Of a stretch of DNA of 50,365 nucleotides, positions 24,030 through 32,206 are shown piece by piece (positions within the stretch are counted from its first letter, which is position 1; each line of letters starts with the position of its first letter). The DNA lies in NCBI GenBank assembly GCA_964435165.1, contig CAYSXY010000012.1, forward strand, positions 1 to 50,365, given 5' to 3'. The stretch comes from CAYSXY01 sp964435165. Its GTDB lineage: Bacteria; Pseudomonadota; Alphaproteobacteria; Rickettsiales; RI-342. The notes under the pieces are model-generated. The model made no database searches and had not been told where the DNA came from. It was given only the letters and a program-made list of their open reading frames with translations. The translations under genes and the position numbers were made by a program.

Positions 24030-25223
24030 ATGACCCGCTACTCAGACACATATTATCAGCAGCAACATTCGCGTTATGTTGCTCGTTCAGCCGGGTTCAG
24101 CCTGGTGGAATTGGCGATTTTCATGACAGTGCTGGCTCTGATTATGGTTGCGGCACTGAGCTGGTTGCAACCAAGTGCCCGTGATGAAGCATTGAAAATT
24201 CTCTATACTGAGCAGCGTATCCGCGAGATTCAGCAGGCACTCAGGCATTTTCGGGTCATGCATGGTCGTCTGCCTTGCCCGGCCTCGCCTACCCTGACCG
24301 AGGTTGATGCTGCCTATGGCTCGGAGGATTGTACGGGCATCGCACATGGTGGCGATGATTACAATGTTGGTGTGGTGCCGTTTCGCTCACTTGGCTTAAG
24401 CCAGGAATTTCGCATTGATGGCTGGGGGCGCCGCTTTACCTATCATGTCTCACGCCGCTATTGCGATCTTGATGCGTCTGGTGACCCGGTGAATTGTACG
24501 CCGACGGTTTATGAGAATGGCAGTGGCGGGGGAGATTTTCTCGTGGTGCGCACGGCGATTCCGGGATTGGCGGCGGGGTTTGACCCGGGCAATGCAGCCA
24601 ATTACACTGAAAATGACCGGGTGGCCTATGTCATTGTCAGCCATGGCGTGAATGGAGACGGTGCGTGGATGGCCGGTGGCGCACAGCGCCTGTCGGGGCG
24701 AGCAAATTCGTCCTGTAGCTTTCCCGGTTCCTGCCCGGAGGAGTATAATATTGGCAATGCAGCGCGTACGGCCGGAGATCCGGATGCGCCGGACCGGCTG
24801 TACTGGTCGGTGAAATACAGCGCTGAGTTTGATGATTTTATTTCTTTTGAAACCCAGGAACAATTAGACCGAGTGACGCAGGATTTTGAACAATGGGTGC
24901 TCACCAATGCAGAATGTACCAATGCGGATGGTACGGCTGATGACTCCATTGTTGAATATATCAATAATTATGCCGCCGGTGATGGCACGGCTATTTTGAA
25001 TGATGGTATTGCCGGGGGTGCGCAGGCCGTACTTGGCGTGATGTGGACCATGCAGGATGTCTGTTCCCGCTATTATCCTGAATCGTTTCTGCTGAATTCG
25101 GATTTCGCCTGTACGCCTGCGGCAGCGGCAGCCTTTCTTTCACCACAACCGTTTGATCGTGCGCCGCAGATTGGTATCAACAGCGATCCAGCGCTCGATG
25201 GCAATCGGGGTTATTGCTTATGA
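24030..25223 (+). CDS. Prepilin-like secreted protein, first of a pair
   Basis: A 397-residue protein with a type IV prepilin leader: 22 residues ending in Gly, then FSLVELAIFMTVLALIMVAAL, with Phe at +1 and Glu at +5 of the mature form, cut and methylated by a PilD-type peptidase. A long periplasmic domain follows, far larger than a major pilin. It has LPCPA near residue 83, WGRRFTYHVSRRY, VSHGVNGDGAW and several Cys that could form disulfides. It shares these motifs in order with the next gene. No other pilus or type II secretion gene is nearby. Role unknown. Confidence 0.82.
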   Translation: MTRYSDTYYQQQHSRYVARSAGFSLVELAIFMTVLALIMVAALSWLQPSARDEALKILYTEQRIREIQQALRHFRVMHGRLPCPASPTLTEVDAAYGSEDCTGIAHGGDDYNVGVVPFRSLGLSQEFRIDGWGRRFTYHVSRRYCDLDASGDPVNCTPTVYENGSGGGDFLVVRTAIPGLAAGFDPGNAANYTENDRVAYVIVSHGVNGDGAWMAGGAQRLSGRANSSCSFPGSCPEEYNIGNAARTAGDPDAPDRLYWSVKYSAEFDDFISFETQEQLDRVTQDFEQWVLTNAECTNADGTADDSIVEYINNYAAGDGTAILNDGIAGGAQAVLGVMWTMQDVCSRYYPESFLLNSDFACTPAAAAAFLSPQPFDRAPQIGINSDPALDGNRGYCL

Positions 25224-26356
25224 GTACGCATCGAGCCAGTACAGAGCGCGGCTATACGCTGATTGAATTATCGATTGTCATCGTCATTCTGGGGTTGCTG
25301 ATCAGCAATGGGCTACAGCTTTATCAACGTCGCAGCGAGGCGCAAAAGCAGGATGAGACTCTTCTAAAAATGCAGGAAATTGCGATAGCGCTGCAGGGTT
25401 TTTATGATCGCAACGGGTTTTTGCCGTGCCCTGCGCCCGGCAATGCCACGCCGACCACAGCCATTGAAGTACCTGCCGGTGGCGGCACAAGTTATTTCGC
25501 CGGGGAGGCAGTGGCGTATGACACTGCCAATGATGCGTGTCATGAGCCGCAGGGAGGTGTGACGACCAATCTTGATGGAGCGGTGCCGACGCGCACACTG
25601 AACTTATCCGATGATATGATGCTTGACGCCTGGGGGCGTAAGATCGGCTATCATTTAGCGTCCGGTCTCGGCGAGCGCTTTGATTTTATTGATGATGTGA
25701 ACTTTCCCGGTGATATTAGCGTGGAAGATGCTACCGGGGCGGAGCTTACTCCCATTGGTACGGATGGTGCAACAACGGCTGACACCAGCCCCTATGGCGC
25801 TGCCTTTCTATTGATTAGCTATGGGTTGAATGGTGGATATGGCTGGACGCAGGCGGGAACGCAGCGCCTGGCACCGGCAAGTGCCCCGCTGGAAGTGGAG
25901 AATGGTGATGGCGATGCTGTCTATCGTCAAACGGAAGTGAATACTGACTTTGGCGGTAGTAATAATTTCGATGATTTGGTCATCTATCGCACCAAATTAC
26001 AGATTAAAAACCCCAAACGGATGGTTAGTCCGATTCATCTGCCCAGTTATATCTGTGCCGATGCGCGTGCGATTGCCGATTCTATCTCGGGGGCGGCCAA
26101 CCCATTGAATAATTACATCACTTTTGATGCAGCGCGCGCCGGTATTTTTTATCAGAGCGTGTTAGGGCTGGTCGAATTATGTGAGAAAGCCGCTCCACCA
26201 TTGGAGGATAATTGTGGCCTCAATTTAATCCGAACCGATTTAGGCGGTGGTGATGATTGTTATTGTCAGGCAGCGACGACGCCTGCTCCTGATGTGGCCC
26301 CCTGTTTTGATCCAGGAGAGGCCAGTTTCGCCGAGTGCCGCAGCTCCTGCCCTTAA
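25220..26356 (+). CDS. Prepilin-like secreted protein, second of a pair
   Basis: A 378-residue protein from the ATG at 25220, which overlaps the previous stop (ATGA); a TTG six bases upstream is possible but less likely. Its prepilin leader ends RG, then YTLIELSIVIVILGLLISNGLQL. The periplasmic domain repeats the partner's order: LPCPA, DAWGRKIGYHL, SYGLNGGYGWTQAGTQRLAP, DDLVIYRTK. The C-terminus is Cys-rich (ENCGL, DDCYC, APCF, AECRSSC). The pair looks like a tandem duplication that diverged, probably assembled together as minor pseudopilins or an adhesin. Function not known. Confidence 0.82.
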   Translation: MSTHRASTERGYTLIELSIVIVILGLLISNGLQLYQRRSEAQKQDETLLKMQEIAIALQGFYDRNGFLPCPAPGNATPTTAIEVPAGGGTSYFAGEAVAYDTANDACHEPQGGVTTNLDGAVPTRTLNLSDDMMLDAWGRKIGYHLASGLGERFDFIDDVNFPGDISVEDATGAELTPIGTDGATTADTSPYGAAFLLISYGLNGGYGWTQAGTQRLAPASAPLEVENGDGDAVYRQTEVNTDFGGSNNFDDLVIYRTKLQIKNPKRMVSPIHLPSYICADARAIADSISGAANPLNNYITFDAARAGIFYQSVLGLVELCEKAAPPLEDNCGLNLIRTDLGGGDDCYCQAATTPAPDVAPCFDPGEASFAECRSSCP

Positions 26357-26434
26357 GAGATGGGGATGGATGGTGCTTTATGCGCGCGAAGCGCAGCGTA
26401 GATGCTAATGCCATGGGCTCTGGCTCATGAAAGA

Positions 26435-26938
26435 TTACTTTTGCCCTATCAGCATGCCCATCAGGTTGCCTTCGCGCTTCGCTTCCTGCTCGAACTTGCC
26501 GTATTCTTCGATATGCTCACCGATACGCTCGACCAGTTCTTCGGCTTTGTCCTGACGGCTCATTTCGCGCCCACGAAAGCGAATGGTGATTTTGACCTTA
26601 TCGCCATGTTCGATAAATTCGCGCACTTTGCGCATTTTTACTTCAAAATCATGCACATCAATGGTCAGGCGCATCTTGATTTCTTTAATATTGACGGTTT
26701 TTTGCTTTTTCTTGGCTTCTGACGCTTTTTTCTGCGCTTCATATTTGAATTTGCCATAATCAAGCAGTTTGCACACAGGTGGGGATGCTTGTGGTGCAAC
26801 CTCTACGAGGTCTAATCCGACGTCGGCAGCACGGTTGAGAGCGTCATCAATGGAAACGACACCAATCATTTCACCTTCAGCGTCTACCAGTCTGACTTCC
26901 GGTAGCTCGATTTGATCATTTACGCGATATTCCTGCAT
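26435..26938 (-). CDS. infC: Translation initiation factor IF-3
   Basis: A 167-residue IF-3: N-terminal domain YRVNDQIELPEVRLVDAEGEMIGVV, a Lys-rich linker (KFKYEAQKKASEAKKKQKT), and a C-terminal domain with KEIKMRLTIDVHDFEVKMRKVREFIEHGDKVKITIRFRGREM. It binds the 30S subunit and proofreads initiation. The start is ATG, not the AUU of E. coli, with AAGGAG four bases upstream, so classical IF-3 start-codon autoregulation is not expected. It follows thrS by 121 bases. Confidence 0.98.
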   Translation of the reverse strand: MQEYRVNDQIELPEVRLVDAEGEMIGVVSIDDALNRAADVGLDLVEVAPQASPPVCKLLDYGKFKYEAQKKASEAKKKQKTVNIKEIKMRLTIDVHDFEVKMRKVREFIEHGDKVKITIRFRGREMSRQDKAEELVERIGEHIEEYGKFEQEAKREGNLMGMLIGQK

Positions 26939-27059
26939 GGAACTCCTTTAGTGATGTTGTGTTTGTTAAAAGTATAATGCGTTAAGCCTTGCGATTGTAT
27001 TAAAACACAATTGCTTAGGCGAAAGCAGTATGAATCTGAGGTGAGATGGCATGGCTGTG

Positions 27060-29006
27060 TCATGCTGGCGGCGTGGCATCAGCCACGAGGTGGGCGATGG
27101 CGTCCTGCAAGGTCATTGAGACTTGTTCCTTACTGCCGAGGCGACGCAGGGTCACCGTGCGCTGCTCCGCTTCCTGCTTACCAATTGCCAGAATCACCGG
27201 CACTTTAGCGTGGCTGTGGCGGCGCACTTTATAGCTTATTTTGTCACTACTGGTGTCGCTTTGTGCCCGCAGCCCCGCCTGTGTCAGTTCGTTTACCACT
27301 TCGATGGTGTAGTCATCCACTTCGTTGGTGATGGAAGCTGCGACAATTTGTAATGGCGCAAGCCAGAGTGGGAAGCCGCCGGCATATTCCTCGATCAGAA
27401 TACCGATAAAGCGCTCAAATGAGCCGAGAATAGCGCGATGAAGCATCACGGGGCGATGCTTCTGGCCATCTTCACCAATATAGTTGGCATCCAACCGATC
27501 CGGCAGGACAAAATCTACCTGCAGGGTGCCGCACTGCCAGTCTCGACCGATGGCATCTGTCAGGACAAATTCCAGCTTCGGGCCGTAAAAGGCACCTTCA
27601 CCGGGATTGAGTGTTACTTCCAATCCAGCGGCATTGACCGCATCCATCAGAGATTGTTCGGCTTTGTCCCAGATGGCGTCATCCCCTGCACGCACTTCCG
27701 GCCGGTCGGAGAATTTGACGCGTACTTCGGTAAAACCCAGATCCTGATAGACGGTTGTCAGCAGGTCACAAAAGGCAATGGTCTCCGAGGTGATTTGATC
27801 TTCCGTACAGAAAATATGGGCATCATCTTGCGTGAACGCGCGCACGCGCATCAAGCCATGCAATGCACCGGACGGTTCATTGCGATGGCAGGAGCCGAAT
27901 TCGGCCATGCGCAGCGGCAGGTCTCGGTAGCTGGTCAGGCCCTGATTAAAAATCTGCACATGGCATGGGCAATTCATCGGTTTGAGCGCGAGGACGCGCT
28001 TATCTTCATCGTCCAGCGTGAACATATTTTCGCGGAACTTATCCCAATGGCCGGATTTCTCCCACAGCACACGATCCACCAGCATGGGGGTTTTGACTTC
28101 CTGATAATCATCAGCGCGCAGGCGGCGGCGGATGTAATCTTCCAGCAGGCGATAGAGTGTCCAGCCTTTATCATGCCAGAAGACCTGGCCATTGGCTTCA
28201 TCCTGAATATGAAACAGTTCAAGCTCGCGGCCCAGGCGACGATGGTCACGTTTTTCCGCCTCTTCCAGACGATGCAGGTAGGTTTTGAGTTGTTTGGCAT
28301 CGGCCCATGCCGTGCCGTAAATGCGTTGCAGCATGGCATTACGGCTATCGCCGCGCCAGTACGCTCCCGCGACTTTCATTAGCTTATAATGCTGAATACG
28401 ACCGGTGGATGGGGCGTGTGGGCCACGGCAGAGATCAATAAATTCGCCCTGACGATAGAGGCTGATTTCCTCATCCTCTGGCAGGTCTTCGATGATTTCG
28501 GCTTTATATTCTTCGCCCTGATCGCGGAAAAAAGCGATGGCTTTATTACGTGGCCAGACTTCGCGTTCAAATGGGATATCGCGTTTGGTAATTTCCTGCA
28601 TACGCTGTTCAATGACGTCAAGGTCATCGGTGCTGAATGGCTTATCGCGAGCAAAGTCATAATAAAAGCCATTCTCAATGGCGGGGCCAATGGTCACCTG
28701 CGTGTCGGGGAAGAGTTCCTTGACAGCCTGTGCCATAATATGCGCCGCGTCATGGCGAATCAGCTCCAACCCTTCATCGCTGCCGGGGGTGATGATGCTG
28801 ACATTTGCATTGTTCATAATCGGGTAATTAAGGTCGCGCTCGAGCCCATCGACTACCACCGCCAGCGCTGCTTTCGCCAGGCCAGGGCCAATACTCTGTG
28901 CTATATCGAAACCCGTCACCGGGGCATCAAACTGTTTGGTTGCGCCATCGGGCAGTGTGATCGTGACTGGGCTATCAGAAGAAGAAGGCAAGGCGTTTGG
29001 TGCCAT
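27060..29006 (-). CDS. thrS: Threonyl-tRNA synthetase
   Basis: A 648-residue class IIa synthetase: TGS domain (about 12-75), editing domain with HDAAHIMAQAVKELFP and the second-half zinc-like motif, catalytic core with KPMNCPCHVQIFNQ (zinc Cys) and a MLHRAILGSFERFIGILIEEY motif 3, and a C-terminal anticodon-binding domain. It charges tRNA-Thr and hydrolyses Ser-tRNA-Thr. It is upstream of infC in the usual thrS-infC order. An inverted repeat at 29062-29103 is in its leader. Confidence 0.98.
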   Translation of the reverse strand: MAPNALPSSSDSPVTITLPDGATKQFDAPVTGFDIAQSIGPGLAKAALAVVVDGLERDLNYPIMNNANVSIITPGSDEGLELIRHDAAHIMAQAVKELFPDTQVTIGPAIENGFYYDFARDKPFSTDDLDVIEQRMQEITKRDIPFEREVWPRNKAIAFFRDQGEEYKAEIIEDLPEDEEISLYRQGEFIDLCRGPHAPSTGRIQHYKLMKVAGAYWRGDSRNAMLQRIYGTAWADAKQLKTYLHRLEEAEKRDHRRLGRELELFHIQDEANGQVFWHDKGWTLYRLLEDYIRRRLRADDYQEVKTPMLVDRVLWEKSGHWDKFRENMFTLDDEDKRVLALKPMNCPCHVQIFNQGLTSYRDLPLRMAEFGSCHRNEPSGALHGLMRVRAFTQDDAHIFCTEDQITSETIAFCDLLTTVYQDLGFTEVRVKFSDRPEVRAGDDAIWDKAEQSLMDAVNAAGLEVTLNPGEGAFYGPKLEFVLTDAIGRDWQCGTLQVDFVLPDRLDANYIGEDGQKHRPVMLHRAILGSFERFIGILIEEYAGGFPLWLAPLQIVAASITNEVDDYTIEVVNELTQAGLRAQSDTSSDKISYKVRRHSHAKVPVILAIGKQEAEQRTVTLRRLGSKEQVSMTLQDAIAHLVADATPPA

Positions 29007-29061
29007 GTAAATCGGCTAAAATCATCTATAGGCCACTTGCATAACTGATGCTTGGGTGCTG

Positions 29062-29103
29062 CAAATGGTAAAAATCTGCGCTTCGGTGCTCATATACCAT
29101 TTG
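29062..29103 (-). promoter_or_regulatory. Inverted repeat in the thrS leader region
   Basis: CAAATGGTA (29062-29070) and TACCATTTG (29095-29103) pair perfectly over 9 bp around a 24-base loop, 56 to 97 bases before the thrS ATG. It could be a leader hairpin or operator. No tRNA-Thr mimic can be claimed from the loop sequence. Confidence 0.3.
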
Positions 29104-29223
29104 TATGTTCCGCTCCGATGCTCGCTTTTTATCATTTTCGCCGACGCCATCATTATTTATGCAAAAGACCATATTATTATCACAAAATGAACCCCAAGCG
29201 CATAGCGACAAAAGGGGGGGCTG

Positions 29224-30021
29224 TCAATGCCGGGAAGCGCTTTTTGCCTGCTTATAGTAATATTCACGCGTTTTAGCGAGGCGCAGCACACGGCCAAAGG
29301 CATAAATGATGCTTTCAATAAATCCGTCGATCCCCAACAAGATGTATCGTCTCAGGAAATAGGCTTTCAAAAAGGCGACAAAAGGTTCCGCGATGATCCG
29401 CAATGCCGACGGTTTTCGGTTGCGCCGGAACATATCTTCGGCCTGCATCGAGCTGTAGCGGTTGATTTTATCCACCATATGCGTGAGAGAGCGAAAACAG
29501 CGATGATGGACATCACCTTGCAAGGTGCCTGCGTTGCCGCTGCGAATGATGACGGAATCATGAACCGTAGAATCGGCAAAGCCTGCCTTGTCTTTCCGAT
29601 ACAGGCGGATGGGGTCATTGCTGGGGGCAAGCGGGCGCGGCGTGTCTTCGAATCGCGTGACCAGCCGGATGGGGAGATGATAGCCGCTATATTGCGGCTC
29701 GCCATCGGCAAAAAGTGCCATGATTTCATCGCGTAGCTGCGGGCTGACGGCTTCATCCGCATCTAAGTTCAACAGCCAAGTCTGGCGGCATTGCGTCTCA
29801 CCGAAGACTTTTTGTGGGCCATATCCTTCCCACTCACGATGCAAGACTTTTGCGCCAAAGGATTGACTGATACTGACCGTGTCATCGGTGCTGCCACTGT
29901 CAATGACGATGATTTCATCAACCCAGCCCTGTACGCTTTGAAGCGTGTAGGGGATGCGATCGGCTTCATCGCAGGCAATGATGAAGACGGAGAGGGGGAG
30001 AGGCGTTGGCCGTGTTGCCAT
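29224..30021 (-). CDS. Family 2 glycosyltransferase, WaaE-like
   Basis: A 265-residue GT-A fold glycosyltransferase: PLSVFIIACDEADRIPYTLQSV at the N-terminus, EIIVIDSGSTDDT (nucleotide binding), and LLNLDADEAVSPQLRDEI with the metal-binding DAD motif near residue 83. It resembles the WaaE/KdtX family that adds glucose to the inner core of lipopolysaccharide; the acceptor here is unknown. A basic C-terminal part (FLKAYFLRRYILLGIDGFIESIIYAFG) probably sits at the membrane. It lies 12 bases after the GT4 gene, so the two are probably cotranscribed. Confidence 0.88.
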   Translation of the reverse strand: MATRPTPLPLSVFIIACDEADRIPYTLQSVQGWVDEIIVIDSGSTDDTVSISQSFGAKVLHREWEGYGPQKVFGETQCRQTWLLNLDADEAVSPQLRDEIMALFADGEPQYSGYHLPIRLVTRFEDTPRPLAPSNDPIRLYRKDKAGFADSTVHDSVIIRSGNAGTLQGDVHHRCFRSLTHMVDKINRYSSMQAEDMFRRNRKPSALRIIAEPFVAFLKAYFLRRYILLGIDGFIESIIYAFGRVLRLAKTREYYYKQAKSASRH

Positions 30022-30033
30022 GGGCCGAGGCCT

Positions 30034-31335
30034 TTACGCTGTTTGCAGGAGGGATTGATACACGGCCAGCGTCTGATTGCGCATTTTATCCAATGCAAAC
30101 TGTTCTCTGGCATAGAGGCGTGCAGCCTCGCTCAGTTGGCGATAACGCGCGTCACTGATGGTCAGCGATTCGTTGATGGCCTCACTCAGCTTCGGCACGT
30201 TACCGGGCTGAACCAGCCAGCCGGTGCGCCCATCCTGCACGGTTTCCAATGCGCCGCCATGGCCAAAGGCAATCACAGGCTTGCCCATGGCGCCGGCTTC
30301 CGGCGCGATACGGCCAAATGCCTCAGGCCGGGTGGAGGGAACGACAATCACGTGCGAAAGGAGGTAGGCCGCCGGCATATCACGCGTAGCGTCGACAATG
30401 CGGACATTTGAGCCGAGATCACGCTGCATAATTGCATCTTCCAACTCATGCCGATATTTACGGTGGCTGCCTTCATGTCCGGCAATAATGCAGAAGAAAT
30501 GACGCGTATCCAGCATCGACAGGGCGCGAATCAATTCCATCTGGCCTTTCCACCGTGTGAGGCGTCCCGGCATAAAAATAATGGGCAGATCATCCGGGAT
30601 GCGCCACTGGTTCGCCAGTGCAACAATCCGGTGTTGGCTGATCGCTTCCGGATCGAACGTCGTCAGATCGACACCACGGTGAATAATGGTGAGTTTTTTG
30701 GGATCGGTGCGGTAATGATCGTAAATATGCCGGGCGACAAATTCTGAAATGGCAATAACACGGTCTCCCTTGGTCATAATGCTGTTGTACCAGCGTTTAA
30801 GCGGGAATGCGCTGCCACTATACATACCGTGAAATGTTGTGACGAATGGCACATTGCAGCGCCGCGCCGCCAGCATGGCGGCCCAGGCAGGGGCGCGAGA
30901 GCGGGCATGGACAAGAGAGATGTTCTCTTTTTTGATAATTCGGGCCAGTTTGCGGCTGTTGCGCAGAATGGCAAACGGGTTTTTCGATGAGATCGGCAAG
31001 GTGATATGGCTGGAGCCTTTGCGCTCCAGGGCTGATTGCATGCTGCCGCCTTCGGAGACGACGAGCGAGTGCCAGCCTTTGGCGAGAATGGCGTCTGCCA
31101 TTTCCAACGTCCCGCGCTCTACGCCGCCACTTTCGAGTGCAGGCAGCACCTGCATAATAGCAGTCGTTGCCGTTTTCGATTCACCGGATTGTTCATCTGA
31201 AGTGCTGGCAGTATCTGCCTGTGATATGGATTTCGCCTTGCGCTTGTCTGCCCGCCCGGTATCACTGGCAAAGGTAGGGTCTTCTACGCGACCTAGACGA
31301 TCCGGCATTGTTAATGTCTCTGTATGTGAACCCAT
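30034..31335 (-). CDS. Family 4 glycosyltransferase
   Basis: A GT-B fold glycosyltransferase. The core begins at MQVLPALESGGVERGTLEMADAI (residue 61 of the longest frame) and carries the C-terminal EPEAFGRIAPEAGAMGKPVIAFGHGG type donor-binding motif, here STRPEAFGRIAPEAGA. The 60 residues before it are polar and low in complexity, so the true start may be the ATG at 31155, giving 373 residues; neither start has a strong ribosome-binding site. It likely acts in surface-polysaccharide or lipopolysaccharide synthesis with the GT2 gene. Confidence 0.85.
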   Translation of the reverse strand: MGSHTETLTMPDRLGRVEDPTFASDTGRADKRKAKSISQADTASTSDEQSGESKTATTAIMQVLPALESGGVERGTLEMADAILAKGWHSLVVSEGGSMQSALERKGSSHITLPISSKNPFAILRNSRKLARIIKKENISLVHARSRAPAWAAMLAARRCNVPFVTTFHGMYSGSAFPLKRWYNSIMTKGDRVIAISEFVARHIYDHYRTDPKKLTIIHRGVDLTTFDPEAISQHRIVALANQWRIPDDLPIIFMPGRLTRWKGQMELIRALSMLDTRHFFCIIAGHEGSHRKYRHELEDAIMQRDLGSNVRIVDATRDMPAAYLLSHVIVVPSTRPEAFGRIAPEAGAMGKPVIAFGHGGALETVQDGRTGWLVQPGNVPKLSEAINESLTISDARYRQLSEAARLYAREQFALDKMRNQTLAVYQSLLQTA

Positions 31336-31372
31336 TTATCAACCGTCAATATTCTCATGGCAGACTCATCAT

Positions 31373-32206
31373 ATGACTCAATCAGCCAGCCTCAATTCCA
31401 TCACTAAAGCGGATTCTTCGGACTGTAAAGCGCAACGCTTGTCCGTCACGCTTACAAATGGCAGCACTCAGGACATTGCCTATCACCGCTATCAGGCATC
31501 CGATAGGGTCGATGCTACGCCGGGCATTGTATTTTTAGGCGGATTTATGTCCGATATGACTGGGAGCAAGGCAACGCATCTCGATGGATGGTGTCGTGAG
31601 CATGGGCGTGATTTTGTCCGGTTCGATTATCTCGGCCATGGCGAATCCAGCGGACGCTTTGAAGAAGGAACGATTGGTATCTGGGCGGACAATGCGATTG
31701 CCGTTTTGGATGCACTGACGGAAGGGCCGCAAATTCTGGTAGGTTCCAGTATGGGTGGGTGGATCATGTTGCTTGCCGCGCTGGCACGTCCGGAACGTGT
31801 GGCCGGGTTGGTTGGCATTGCAGCTGCGCCTGATTTTACTGAGGATTTGATGTGGCAACGGTTCGATGATGAAGCGCGCAAAAATATCATGGAGCACGGA
31901 GTACATTATGTGCCGAATTGTTATGAAGGGGATGACTATCCCATCACACGCGCACTGATTGAAGATGGGCGCGGTCAATGTGTGATGACGCAGGACGTGA
32001 TTCCCATCACTTGCCCGGTACGATTATTGCAAGGCATGCAGGATGTGGATGTGCCGTGGGAGCTTGCCTGCCGCCTCGCACAGCAATTAGAAAGTAACGA
32101 TGTGCGCGTTGTATTGGATAAAGAGGCCGATCACCGCATGAGTGATGCCCCGCAATTAGCCTTGCTGACACAAATGATTGATGAGGTGACTGCCTTGTGT
32201 CGATGA
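31373..32206 (+). CDS. Alpha/beta hydrolase
   Basis: A 277-residue serine hydrolase: GIVFLGGFMSDMTGSKA (oxyanion region), nucleophile elbow VGSSMGGW with Ser, Asp in LLQGMQDVDVPWE and His in EADHRMSD, giving the full triad. It resembles ABHD10/palmitoyl-thioesterase-like cytosolic hydrolases; substrate unknown. The open frame extends upstream to 30839, but that part runs antisense to the GT4 gene and is not credible, so the ATG at 31373 is chosen. The next gene starts in its stop codon (ATGA). Confidence 0.9.
   Translation: MTQSASLNSITKADSSDCKAQRLSVTLTNGSTQDIAYHRYQASDRVDATPGIVFLGGFMSDMTGSKATHLDGWCREHGRDFVRFDYLGHGESSGRFEEGTIGIWADNAIAVLDALTEGPQILVGSSMGGWIMLLAALARPERVAGLVGIAAAPDFTEDLMWQRFDDEARKNIMEHGVHYVPNCYEGDDYPITRALIEDGRGQCVMTQDVIPITCPVRLLQGMQDVDVPWELACRLAQQLESNDVRVVLDKEADHRMSDAPQLALLTQMIDEVTALCR

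Noticed and set aside
27438..28382. 314-residue plus-strand open frame
   Set aside because: It is entirely antisense to thrS, and its composition is that of a shadow frame.
30839..31372. 178-residue N-terminal extension of the alpha/beta hydrolase
   Set aside because: It runs antisense to the GT4 glycosyltransferase gene, and the hydrolase fold begins after 31373.
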